Shown: positions 9,187-16,582 of the stretch, piece after piece
Position numbering within the stretch: the first letter of the stretch is position 1
Layout: each line of letters starts with the position of its first letter
Source: Sphingobium limneticum
Lineage (GTDB): Bacteria; Pseudomonadota; Alphaproteobacteria; Sphingomonadales; Sphingomonadaceae
Assembly: GCF_008710155.1 (NCBI RefSeq)
Contig: NZ_VYPZ01000031.1
Span: 1-42,164, forward strand
Direction: 5' to 3'
DNA length: 42,164 nt
Notes under the pieces: model-generated
Told to the model about the DNA's origin: nothing
What the model saw: only the letters and a program-made list of their open reading frames with translations
Database searches by the model: none
Made by a program: the position numbers and the translations under genes

Positions 9187-9483
9187 ATGCTAAGCACTCA
9201 TCCAAACGCCGAAACACTGCGGGACCGCATCTCGATTGCCGCTCTCATTGGTGAAACGGTCCACCTTGTACGCTCTGGCGACGAACTTCGTGGTCAATGC
9301 ACGGCTCATCAGGACCGCGAGCGAGGCCTGCTCGTCAACGATGCAAGGGGACTGTACCACTGCTTTGCCTGCGGTCGGCAAGGAGATGTGGTGCAGTGGA
9401 CCCGGGAGAGCGCTCGATGCGACGAGGAGGCGGCGATAGCGATCCTTGGCCGACGCGCCGAAGTTGATAATCCGGACAACTGA
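9187..9483 (+). CDS. Stand-alone DnaG-type CHC2 zinc-finger protein
   Basis: A 98-aa protein equivalent to just the N-terminal zinc-binding domain of DnaG primase. Residues 11-30 match the helix before the finger (LRDRISIAALIGETVHLVRSG). The ligands are Cys38, His41, Cys59 and Cys62 in CTAH and YHCFACG, and GDVVQW follows as in primases (GDVxxF). There is no TOPRIM catalytic domain, so it cannot make primers by itself. Such free CHC2 domains occur on mobile elements and may bind DNA or recruit the replication machinery; that role is inference. The ribosome binding site is weak, so the start is approximate. Confidence 0.8.
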   Translation: MLSTHPNAETLRDRISIAALIGETVHLVRSGDELRGQCTAHQDRERGLLVNDARGLYHCFACGRQGDVVQWTRESARCDEEAAIAILGRRAEVDNPDN

Positions 9484-9919
9484 CCCCGCTCAAGCAGGCA
9501 AAGCGATCATTTGCGTCCTGTGCCGTCGCGGGCTCGATGGTTTGCGCGACCGGCCGATTCTAATCGCGTAGCCATTGCCATGGTATGAGTTCGTCCCGTT
9601 TGGCAGTGGACCAATTGCATTCATGAACGTGTGCCTTGCATCGACGTGGGTCGAGAACTGCGATGCCTAAGCACCGTAGGTAAGCGCCGTTGGTGACGTC
9701 GTACGCAACCGGAGATGCGTCGATCGGACTTGCTGGAGTCTTCCCGATAAATCGGCTTCATGCCCGGATCATGCGCACCTGCAAAATCCGGCATTATCCG
9801 GATGAATCGCCTTCATCCCTCATTGGCAGATTTCCGCAGAATCGGGACGCCGTTTCACGACACCCTATTGGCAGGTCATGAAGTATGTGAGACCATAAGA
9901 ATAAGTAAGTAAGCGAGTA
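9484..9919. other. Leader region upstream of mobilization genes
   Basis: No gene is supported. It contains TCCGG/CCGGA as a small inverted repeat near 9787-9802, a repeated ATTGGCAG (9820s and 9870), and an AAGTAAGTAAGC-type short direct repeat at about 9900-9914 just before the long inverted repeat. These features suit a plasmid transfer-origin or replication-linked leader rather than coding DNA. Confidence 0.4.
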
Positions 9920-9989
9920 ATGTCGTGTCCACCAAATATGCCCCTGTCTCTGTCGCTTTGCTCTGTCGCCAGGGGCGGTGGAACGACAT
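9920..9989. other. Candidate origin of transfer (oriT): nested inverted repeat
   Basis: Outer arms ATGTCGTGTCCACC (9920-9933) and GGTGGAACGACAT (9977-9989) pair over 13 bases with a one-base bulge. Inner arms GCCCCTG (9940-9946) and CAGGGGC (9970-9976) pair perfectly. The central loop carries the 9-base direct repeat CTCTGTCGC twice, at 9948 and 9961. The structure lies directly before the mobilization genes, where oriT is normally found. A second small inverted repeat (GGGGC/GCCCC, 10002-10014) follows. The nick site cannot be named from the sequence. Confidence 0.55.
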
Positions 9990-10046
9990 AACTCGTCAGG
10001 TGGGGCGCTGCCCCTCCCGAACCCTCCCCGTGCGAAAGCGCCCGGC

Positions 10047-10553
10047 ATGAGCGCCCCCGATGATGAGGACGGCAACCGTGCCGCCGGTGCCCGTCCTCGC
10101 CGCGAGGATCTTCGCCTCAGGCTCTCGCCAGACGATATGGCAGTGTTCGATGTGGCCATTGCGGAAAAAGGGTTCGCGGGTCCCCATGCCCGGCAGGACT
10201 GGTTGCGCGCCCAGATCGCCGGCATGGCCGAGCAGCCGAAACGGCGTCGGGGCAAGGCACCTGCGGCCCATCAGCGAATGCCCATGCCGATGCCGGGCGG
10301 ACAGGAAGCGCTCGCTCTTCTTGGCAATGTCGGGGCAGACCTTCGCGATATGCGGCGAGACCTGCGGCGCCTGATGGACTGGATCGACCGGATCGATCCG
10401 GTCTTCATCGCCGACGAGCATCGCGACCGTGTCCGCCATGAACTTCCTCTTGCTGCGGAAAAGGTCCTCACCAGCCTAGGTCGCATCGACGCACGGATCG
10501 GCTCTCGCCTCGACGACGCGATCGAGGCGGTTCACAAGGCGGTGCGGCCATGA
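10047..10553 (+). CDS. Mobilization accessory protein, MobC/ribbon-helix-helix-like
   Basis: A protein of about 168 aa. Residues RLRLSPDDMAVFDVAIAEKG followed by ARQDWLRAQI fit a ribbon-helix-helix domain as in relaxosome accessory proteins (MobC, TraJ, NikA types). A Pro/Met-rich linker and an alpha-helical C-terminal part follow. Its stop overlaps the relaxase start (ATGA), which means translational coupling. A GTG at 9978 would extend it by 23 residues but lies inside the oriT-like hairpin; I prefer the ATG at 10047, although neither start has a strong ribosome binding site. The likely role is to bind oriT and help the relaxase. Confidence 0.7.
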   Translation: MSAPDDEDGNRAAGARPRREDLRLRLSPDDMAVFDVAIAEKGFAGPHARQDWLRAQIAGMAEQPKRRRGKAPAAHQRMPMPMPGGQEALALLGNVGADLRDMRRDLRRLMDWIDRIDPVFIADEHRDRVRHELPLAAEKVLTSLGRIDARIGSRLDDAIEAVHKAVRP

Positions 10554-13500
10554 TCATCAAGGTCGTCCGGGGCAGCTATTTCGGCGGCGTGGTCGATTAT
10601 GTGACCCGGCGAGGCAAATATGCAGGCAGGGACGATGCGCGGGTTCTGAAATCGCAGGGGCTTTTCAGCTACCGCACCTTCGCCGCTCAACTGGCGTACG
10701 ATGCCGCGCGGGATCCCCGGCGCACCAGACCCGTCGTGCATCTCATCGCGCGTGCTGAACGATCTTTGACCGACGCACAATATCAGGAATTGGGCGACCG
10801 TATGTTGAAGGTCGCTGGTCTGGAGGGACGCGCCCACGTCGAGGTGGTGCATGATGAGCCGGATGACAGTGAGGAAGGCGGCCATCTGCACATTGTGGCG
10901 TGCGAAGTGGACGATGAGGGCAAGGCTCCGCCACGCAAATTCTGGGACAGGAACAGTAGGCGGGAGGTGACGGCGGAAGAAGCGCGCACCCTGCCCAAGG
11001 GAACTGCCGCGAGCCGCGCCTGGGACAGCCATCTGGCCTGGAGGTTGACCGGGCTCGCTCGGGACGTCGAAGCGGAATGGGGGCTGCGGCAGCTCAGTTC
11101 GAAGAGGTCGACGAAGAGGCCGGATGAGCCGGAGATCAGCCGAGCCCAGCAGGAACATCTGGCGCGAACGGGCATGACCCCGCTGCAGGATCGGCTGTAT
11201 CATGAGGTCCGTACTGCATTGGCTCTGTCGACATGGGACGAACGCGCCGCTGCGCTCGCTGTCCATGCGCTCGTCCTGCGCCCCTATGAGGCGAAGGGAC
11301 GAGTGCGTGGCCTGATGGTGCAGAGCATCAACAGCCGCAAGGACGCCGTGAAGGTGTCGGCATTTGACATGGGCGGCATGCCAAAGCTGGATGCCAGTGC
11401 GGACATGCCATTCCTTTCCTGGCATCCTGAATATCGGGCGGCGATCAATCTGCGCAAGACCAAGGTGGAAGCGCGCAACGACCATTGGCGTGCAACGCAG
11501 CGCCAGTTTCGCCTGCAACTTCAGGATTGGGAGGCCATTCAGAAACGCCGGGATGCTGCCTATCGTCGGCATAAGCGGGATCGGGCAGCGATCATGGATC
11601 GGTTCGATAAGCGACTGGCGGACGAACCTCGGAAAGCATTCCACCGCCAGATCCGGGCCGAGCGGTCTGACGAACTGGCACAGGTCAAGGCAAGCCGCGA
11701 CTTTGCGCTGATGGAGGCGGGAGCGAAGACACCGCGTCCGACCTTCGCCGATTTCGTGGCGCAGCGCGCCGCTCAGGGCGATGCCGCTGCGGCAGAGGTT
11801 CACAAGGACCTGCTGGGCAAGGTGTCGGAGACCCGGCGCGAGGCGCTCGATCAGCACAAGGCCCGGATTGCGAAACTGGCGGAAGCGGCCCGTGCCCTTC
11901 GTGCCGATGCTGTACGGCTGCATGAACAGCTTGCCCGGCTCACGGCTGGACTGCGCGACAGGATTGAACCCGCCCGGACGCAGGCCGCCCGGATCAAGGC
12001 GGCGGCGCTAAACCGCAGCCGCATGACAGTGATGAAGCTGGCGAGGAAGGCGCGCCGCCTGGCGGAGCAGATGGTCGAACGGCTGGATAGGGCAGGTCAC
12101 CGTGTCCATGTCGCAGATGGCCATGTCAGCATCGATCGCTTCAAGCCAGACAGGCAAACACAGGCGCTGATGAATGACCCGGCCCATCTGCCTATTTTCC
12201 AGAATGCGGCCGACACGCAGAATTCCACCATAGCCTTGCTGCGTGATGCTGTCGGAGGAGGTGAGGCCCTTGCCGCCAGCAACGGACGGCCAGAGATCGA
12301 CATCGCAATTCTCAAGACGGACATGCACAAGCATCTGCGCTGGCAGGCCGAGCCGGAGATTCAGGCCATATTGGCCGATCTTCACAAACGACGTGAAGAG
12401 AAGACGGCGCAGGCCAGAGCGGAACGGCAAAGTATTCAGGCCAAGGAGAGCCGGGCCATGTCCGAGGCACTTGGCGCGCGACAGCGCGAACGCCAGGCAC
12501 TGGACGTGCGCGCCGCAGATATTCGCGCCAGGCTTGTCGCAGCGGCAAAAACGCGCCCGGGCGACAGCCGTGCCACAGGCATCTATCTCTCTGCCTGGCA
12601 GTCAGCGCTGCAAACCCTTCCGACCGGAAAGGTCTTCGATGCCGATCGTATCCGCGCAATTGAGGTCGGTGCGATCGGCCAGTTGCTGAACGATCAGGCA
12701 GGATTTGACGAGCGCGTCATAAAGAAGCTCATCGAAAGGCGCTCTCCGGCAAAGGCGATTGTCGGCACTGACGCTATCAATGCCGAGTCGATCGATGCCC
12801 TGTTCGAGGCGGCGCTCGAGCAGCCGGGCGTCCGGCAGAAGGCGGAAGACAATCGCACCCGTGCAGCGGAGTTGCAGGACCGGAACGATGCACTAGGCAG
12901 AATGGAGAAGGCAGTTCGGGAAGGAAGTGACAGCGATAGCCTGTGGCTGGACACTTATTATGAGGTCTTGTCCAGACGTCCGGTCGATATCGCCGTCTCG
13001 CGCGATGACCGATACGGCGCGATTGATCGCGATGTCTGCGCCACCCTTTTGCGCCGAGGCCTGCCGTGGATCGAAGTCCGTGAATCATTGGCGCGCTTGT
13101 CGCCCCTGTCGCCGACCAGCAGCGTAAAAGGCAAGGGAACGAAGGTCGTCGATACGCAAGCTCACCGCCGGTCTTTCCATCATTATGTCGAGGCGACGAT
13201 TGCAGAGGCGGTCGAGCAGGATGACGAAAGCCATATGACGGTTCCGGATGCGCTGCCGACAGCGCCGCCGAACCTGCCGTCGTCAATCGGCGCGCTGGAT
13301 TCCCGGCAGGCCGGCATGCTGGACTTTGCGCCACATCCGGGGCCACAGGATATGACGCGCTTCTTCGGCCGCGACGGCCAGCCTGATGGGGCGCTTCGCG
13401 ACCTGCTGGCCGATGTGCGGGAAAAGCGCACGGATTATGAAATCGGACCGAACGGTCAGCTTACAGCGCCCGGCTGGACAGAGGATGACCAGAAGAACCT

Positions 13501-13615
13501 TCTGGTCATCCAGCAGCACCTTCATGTTCGCGCCCTCCTGCTTCAGGCGTTTGCGCAAGATCCAGGTCGAGGGGCCAGCGTGCACCGGGCCGGCTCATCG
13601 GAACTGGAGCTATGA
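10550..13615 (+). CDS. Relaxase / mobilization nuclease
   Basis: A 1021-aa conjugative relaxase. The N-terminal ~170 residues are the nuclease domain: GSYFGGVVDYVTRRG has candidate catalytic tyrosines (Tyr10, Tyr17), and the third motif reads VVHDEP...GGHLHIVACEVDDEG, with His101, His112 and His114 as candidate metal ligands. This fits the VirD2-like/MOBP relaxase family. The remaining 800 residues are helix- and charge-rich, with probable coiled coil around 330-490 and 620-680, and no recognisable helicase or primase motif. It is longer than simple mobilization relaxases, as in large sphingomonad plasmids. It overlaps the accessory gene by four bases and lies downstream of the oriT candidate. 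It should nick oriT and pilot the strand into a type IV secretion system, which is not in this window. Confidence 0.85.
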   Translation: MIIKVVRGSYFGGVVDYVTRRGKYAGRDDARVLKSQGLFSYRTFAAQLAYDAARDPRRTRPVVHLIARAERSLTDAQYQELGDRMLKVAGLEGRAHVEVVHDEPDDSEEGGHLHIVACEVDDEGKAPPRKFWDRNSRREVTAEEARTLPKGTAASRAWDSHLAWRLTGLARDVEAEWGLRQLSSKRSTKRPDEPEISRAQQEHLARTGMTPLQDRLYHEVRTALALSTWDERAAALAVHALVLRPYEAKGRVRGLMVQSINSRKDAVKVSAFDMGGMPKLDASADMPFLSWHPEYRAAINLRKTKVEARNDHWRATQRQFRLQLQDWEAIQKRRDAAYRRHKRDRAAIMDRFDKRLADEPRKAFHRQIRAERSDELAQVKASRDFALMEAGAKTPRPTFADFVAQRAAQGDAAAAEVHKDLLGKVSETRREALDQHKARIAKLAEAARALRADAVRLHEQLARLTAGLRDRIEPARTQAARIKAAALNRSRMTVMKLARKARRLAEQMVERLDRAGHRVHVADGHVSIDRFKPDRQTQALMNDPAHLPIFQNAADTQNSTIALLRDAVGGGEALAASNGRPEIDIAILKTDMHKHLRWQAEPEIQAILADLHKRREEKTAQARAERQSIQAKESRAMSEALGARQRERQALDVRAADIRARLVAAAKTRPGDSRATGIYLSAWQSALQTLPTGKVFDADRIRAIEVGAIGQLLNDQAGFDERVIKKLIERRSPAKAIVGTDAINAESIDALFEAALEQPGVRQKAEDNRTRAAELQDRNDALGRMEKAVREGSDSDSLWLDTYYEVLSRRPVDIAVSRDDRYGAIDRDVCATLLRRGLPWIEVRESLARLSPLSPTSSVKGKGTKVVDTQAHRRSFHHYVEATIAEAVEQDDESHMTVPDALPTAPPNLPSSIGALDSRQAGMLDFAPHPGPQDMTRFFGRDGQPDGALRDLLADVREKRTDYEIGPNGQLTAPGWTEDDQKNLLVIQQHLHVRALLLQAFAQDPGRGASVHRAGSSELEL

Positions 13616-13661
13616 GGAGGCATGGTGAGGTATGCAGTGCCAGCGCAGCCTTCAGTCCGTC

Positions 13662-14195
13662 TTACTCGCTGCCTTGCCAGACAGGCTTGCGTGAGCGGGC
13701 AGTTCTGATCCCGGCGCTTAACCTTACTGCGGCGAGCAGCATCTGCGCGGAACGATCGGCGCGGCAGAAGCGTAGGGTGGATACCTCCTGGATAAGATCC
13801 CGCTCGCGCGCTTTCGCATCCGCCAGACGCTGCTCAAGCCGTTCGATCTCCTCATGCGCCTGATCCCGTTCGACCGCAGTCCGGACATATAGCTCACGCA
13901 GGTCCCCAATCTCTTGCCCGGCGATATCGCGCGCGATGGCGTTGGCGACGGTCAAGAGGTGGTCGTTGACCTTATCCAGCATCGCCGCGGCCGCGGGCGG
14001 CGTCCTGCTGATCATGGTCGATCCGGAGGTGCCATGACCCGCGCGCCATTCCTCCAACTGCTTGTAAAGACCGCCACCCGGTGAGCGGTCCAGATGCATG
14101 GCGATCTGGTAGTTGGTCACTTCGCCGCTATGCCCGGGCCGGCTGGCAATCTCCCTGACGGCGCGGGCGAAATCTTCTTCGCTATGTCTTGTCAT
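13662..14195 (-). CDS. KfrA-like DNA-binding protein
   Basis: A protein of 177 aa. The N-terminal part (residues 1-60) resembles the KfrA N-terminal DNA-binding domain: EEDFARAVREIASRPG, then VTNYQIAMHLDRSPGGGLYKQLEEW. A long alpha-helical segment follows (about 90-150, ERDQAHEEIERLEQRLADA), likely coiled coil, as in plasmid KfrA proteins. I chose the ATG at 14195 because AGGAGG sits five bases before it; an upstream in-frame start at 14309 lacks this. KfrA proteins are autorepressing, plasmid-stability-linked filament formers. The related palindromes upstream of this gene are the obvious operator candidates. It converges with the relaxase gene, with 46 bases between them. Confidence 0.75.
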   Translation of the reverse strand: MTRHSEEDFARAVREIASRPGHSGEVTNYQIAMHLDRSPGGGLYKQLEEWRAGHGTSGSTMISRTPPAAAAMLDKVNDHLLTVANAIARDIAGQEIGDLRELYVRTAVERDQAHEEIERLEQRLADAKARERDLIQEVSTLRFCRADRSAQMLLAAVRLSAGIRTARSRKPVWQGSE

Positions 14196-14229
14196 CAATG
14201 CCTCCTGGCGTGGCAGAGCCTGTCCATCG

Positions 14230-14252
14230 CTATCGCCGCAATATCGCGACGA
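14230..14252. repeat. ATCGC-rich palindrome-like site, copy 1
   Basis: The sequence CTATCGCCGCAATATCGC with flanking bases matches the left half and centre of the strong palindrome at 14685-14710 (CTATCGCGGC-AATATC-GC) with few changes. It lies 35-57 bases upstream of the KfrA-like start, where an autorepressor would bind. Confidence 0.5.
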
Positions 14253-14283
14253 GGGGACGGCATTGCCCTTGTTCTGCATTCGT

Positions 14284-14303
14284 GCTGCGATGGTATCGCG
14301 GTT
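14284..14303. repeat. ATCGC-rich half-site, copy 2
   Basis: Contains TGCGATGGTATCGCGG, i.e. GCGAT and ATCGC half-sites with altered spacing. It is a weaker relative of the other four sites and lies about 90 bases upstream of the KfrA-like gene. Confidence 0.3.
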
Positions 14304-14318
14304 GAACATCGGAGCCTG

Positions 14319-14609
14319 TCAGGGGGCAGACCAGCCTGCTGGTGGCTGCGTCATATGTCGCAGCAGACGGCGCGTGGCTGTCGCGCAGCCTTGTCCCATA
14401 GCCGCGATATCGCCGCGATGGATGAAAGCGATAGCCGTGGAGAGAAGCGTCAGCACGATCGATTCCGTGCGGCGCATCGAACCCGGACCCCCGCGACGAC
14501 GAGCCGCCCAGGCCGCGACCATGGATCCCACCGCCGCAAGCAGGTCGGCGATCATCGCCAGCTGCGCCGGCCACGTCGATTGTCCATGCTGATCGGGCTT
14601 GTCGTCCAT
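14319..14609 (-). CDS. Small putative membrane protein, 96 aa
   Basis: I do not recognise this protein. It has two hydrophobic stretches, LAMIADLLAAVGSMVAAWAA (about residues 17-36) and IVLTLLSTAIAFI (about 51-63), separated by an Arg/Gly-rich loop; this suggests a two-span inner-membrane protein. There is no Shine-Dalgarno sequence, but a TATAAT box ends eight bases before the ATG, so translation could be leaderless. It is upstream of and co-directional with the KfrA-like gene, 123 bases away. It may be a chance frame in a region full of operator-like sequence; confidence is low to moderate. Confidence 0.4.
   Translation of the reverse strand: MDDKPDQHGQSTWPAQLAMIADLLAAVGSMVAAWAARRRGGPGSMRRTESIVLTLLSTAIAFIHRGDIAAMGQGCATATRRLLRHMTQPPAGWSAP
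14398..14420. repeat. ATCGC-rich palindrome-like site, copy 3
   Basis: GCCGCGATATCGCCGCGATG matches the right half of the 14685-14710 palindrome (ATATCGCCGCGATAG) and contains the 10-base palindrome GCGATATCGC. It falls inside the 96-aa open frame, which weakens either the frame or the operator reading. Confidence 0.4.
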
Positions 14610-14616
14610 AAACGTA

Positions 14617-14644
14617 ATTATAGGCTGCGACAGTGCCGCAGCAA
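14617..14644 (-). promoter_or_regulatory. Putative promoter for the small membrane-protein gene
   Basis: On the minus strand TTGCTG (14644-14639) and a perfect TATAAT (14622-14617) are separated by 16 bases. The ATG at 14609 lies seven bases after the -10 box, so transcription could start at or next to the start codon and yield a leaderless mRNA. Confidence 0.45.
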
Positions 14645-14684
14645 ACCGCCTCGAGCGTTTCAGTCTGGTGCAGCATTGGCAGCA

Positions 14685-14710
14685 CTATCGCGGCAATATC
14701 GCCGCGATAG
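14685..14710. repeat. Strong ATCGC palindrome, copy 4
   Basis: Perfect inverted repeat: arms CTATCGCGGC (14685-14694) and GCCGCGATAG (14701-14710) around the 6-base centre AATATC. It is the best member of the site family and lies in the divergent region between the minus-strand KfrA-side genes and the plus-strand exonuclease cassette, so it may control both. Confidence 0.65.
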
Positions 14711-14775
14711 CATTTCGCCTCCCCATGATCGGCTCACCATGCAGCCATTGTGGAAAAGGCGGCGAAGAACAGATC

Positions 14776-14789
14776 GCGCGATATCGCGC
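14776..14789. repeat. ATCGC palindrome, copy 5
   Basis: GCGCGATATCGCGC is a perfect 14-base palindrome sharing the GCGATATCGC core with the other copies. It lies 173 bases before the exonuclease start. Confidence 0.45.
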
Positions 14790-14961
14790 TTCTTGCACCC
14801 ATTTATCTGGCAGGCCGGCTCGGCAGACCGCCCTATGAGAGACCCGTCCATGACGGACTTCCGTGATCGGAGAAGCGTTGGGGAAAAATGGCATGACGCC
14901 GCCCCGGCGGCTCCGGTTCGCGACCGCCGTCCGGCGGCGCGTTCCCTTATGGAGAAACGCT

Positions 14962-15768
14962 ATGCGCCAACGGCAGCATCCACCGCTTCAATATCCGCAT
15001 GAATATGTTGTGACGTTTGACCTGGAGACGGTCGTCGAAAAAGAAATGCCGGACGGCAGCTTCCCGCCCTGGCCCCGGCACAAGCCTGTGGCCGGCACCT
15101 TCCTCACCGCCTCCCGGTCCGAAGGGCGCTATGATTTCTCGCTCGATACCTTCATCTGCCATGAAGGGCAGGAGGCGCAGTTCCTGCGCAGCGCTGACGC
15201 GCTATTTCCGCCCGGCTCGATGGCCGTGACGCTGAACGGGCGCGGCTTCGATACCCAGGTGCTCAGGTTGCAGGCCCAGCGCCATGCGCTTTACGATCTG
15301 CGCAACATCGCCCGTATCGCCGATGCAGGGCGCTATGACATCGCGCATCTCGATTTGCTCGACGCCTATGGCGGGCGGGGATCATCGCTCGCCGAGCTAT
15401 GCGCTGCGCTGTCTATCCCGGTCAAAACGAGCACGTCGGGCGGCGACGTTGGTGACCTCTGGCGGCGCGGCGATGTGGAAGCCATCGCCAAATATGTGCA
15501 GGAGGATGTGCTGGCCAGCTACCTTGTCTATCTGCATGCCATCGCCTGGCGGCAGGGAGACGAGCGGCTGATCGCGCTGCCGCTGGCCGATCTGGCCATT
15601 TGGCTGGAAGGCGAGCCCCGGTTGCAGCACTTGCTGCCATTTGCGACCTGCGGACCGGCGCAATGGGCGCGATCCCGTGCGCCATATTTGCGGGCCGAGG
15701 CTGCTCTTGCCGACGCGGAACTGCGGTTGCGCAAGGAGCAGGACGAGGCCGCGTTCGCCGCCCGCTAG
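14962..15768 (+). CDS. PolB-type 3'-5' exonuclease (DEDD family)
   Basis: A 268-aa protein related to the exonuclease domain of B-family DNA polymerases (PF10108-like). The DEDD residues are all visible: Asp20 and Glu22 in VTFDLETV (Exo I), Asp97 in LNGRGFDTQVL (Exo II), and Tyr178 and Asp182 in KYVQEDVLASYL (Exo III, YxxxD). It should remove 3'-terminal nucleotides from single-stranded DNA. The chosen ATG has GGAG seven bases upstream; a longer in-frame start at 14863 crosses GC-rich hairpins and is unlikely. It heads a cassette of four same-strand genes, each preceded by a GC-rich hairpin close to its ribosome binding site. The role on the element (repair, transfer-end trimming or defence) is not known. 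Confidence 0.82.
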   Translation: MRQRQHPPLQYPHEYVVTFDLETVVEKEMPDGSFPPWPRHKPVAGTFLTASRSEGRYDFSLDTFICHEGQEAQFLRSADALFPPGSMAVTLNGRGFDTQVLRLQAQRHALYDLRNIARIADAGRYDIAHLDLLDAYGGRGSSLAELCAALSIPVKTSTSGGDVGDLWRRGDVEAIAKYVQEDVLASYLVYLHAIAWRQGDERLIALPLADLAIWLEGEPRLQHLLPFATCGPAQWARSRAPYLRAEAALADAELRLRKEQDEAAFAAR

Positions 15769-15801
15769 GCCGGTTTCACCACTTCCACCCAGAACCCATT
15801 T

Positions 15802-15846
15802 GCGCGCGCATCGCTCCGGCTGATTGCCGGAGGCGATGGCGCGCGC
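15802..15846 (+). repeat. Long GC-rich hairpin between exonuclease gene and next gene
   Basis: An 18-bp stem with two single-base bulges: left arm 15802-15819, loop 15820-15826, right arm 15827-15846, including TCCGG/CCGGA next to the loop and GCGCGC at the base. It ends 20 bases before the next start codon and lacks a T tract. It could be a terminator-like, RNA-stability or leader element. Confidence 0.6.
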
Positions 15847-15866
15847 CTGCACAACAGGACATGTCC

Positions 15867-16484
15867 ATGACCGAAGAACCCGTTACCTTTGTTTCCCTTG
15901 CTGTCGCTACCGTCACGATACCGCCAGCGAACTGCGATACCCCGCCCGGTACACATCTGGTCGGCGCCGGGCTGATGATCGCCACGCGCCATGGCAGCCG
16001 CTGGCGCTTCAGCAGCGAAGCGGGCACCATCGCGGCTGGCGAAAAGGAACAAGGCCTGCTCCTCTGGCTCGCCGATCGCTTGCCTATGGCCGATACGCTG
16101 ATCGGCTGGCAGATCGATCAGCATGTCGTCCCACCCCTGATCGATGCAGCCGCCCATGCGGAGCCGACGATCGCCCATCACTTCATGGTCCGGCTAGCGC
16201 GGGTGCTTCGCGGCAATGTCGTGGACCTGTCGGTCGACCGCAGCGCGAAGGCGGAAGATGTGGCCACGGCTTCCAGCATGACGCCGGATACGCTGCTGGG
16301 CAACTGGGGAACGGGTCGCCTCGATGCCGTGCGAGCGGACCTGGCGACCGAGGCGATCGGCGCCTGGCTGCATTTTCTGCGGCAGGCGCAGCACGTCGGT
16401 GCCGACGCGGAACAGGCCACGCGCGCTTGGATGCACCGCCGCAGCAGCATCCATCTGGTTGAAAGGGCGCCGGGCGCCGCCTGA
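15867..16484 (+). CDS. Probable catalytically degenerate exonuclease-fold protein
   Basis: A 205-aa protein of no named family that I recognise. It can be aligned by eye with the preceding exonuclease along its length. PVTFVSLAVATV matches YVVTFDLETVVE but lacks both Exo I acids. TLIGWQIDQHVVPPL matches TLNGRGFDTQVLRLQ and keeps the aspartate (Asp84). NVVDLSVDRSA matches DIAHLDLLDAY. The Exo III helix TEAIGAWLHFL matches EDVLASYLVYL with Glu162 for Asp and no Tyr. It would be an RNase H-like fold without nuclease activity, perhaps a partner of the active enzyme. The ATG at 15867 has AGGA seven bases upstream; the nearby ATG at 15861 would be too close to it. The assignment is inference from a manual alignment. 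Confidence 0.6.
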   Translation: MTEEPVTFVSLAVATVTIPPANCDTPPGTHLVGAGLMIATRHGSRWRFSSEAGTIAAGEKEQGLLLWLADRLPMADTLIGWQIDQHVVPPLIDAAAHAEPTIAHHFMVRLARVLRGNVVDLSVDRSAKAEDVATASSMTPDTLLGNWGTGRLDAVRADLATEAIGAWLHFLRQAQHVGADAEQATRAWMHRRSSIHLVERAPGAA

Positions 16485-16582
16485 GCGGAGTCAGGTGAAA
16501 TCGGGATCCGTGAAAGAGCGGAAAAATGAAGAAAATCCCCGGCCAGCAGGCCGTCAGCACAACATGGCATTGGAGTATTTGA

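Noticed and set aside
10532..11923. 463-codon minus-strand frame opposite the relaxase
   Set aside because: It lies wholly inside the relaxase gene, which has family motifs and translational coupling. The opposite frame shows no recognisable domain.
14094..15002. 302-codon plus-strand frame across the KfrA-like promoter region
   Set aside because: It crosses the KfrA-like gene start, the palindrome array and the exonuclease start, is Arg/His/Ser-rich like random GC-rich DNA, and has no ribosome binding site.
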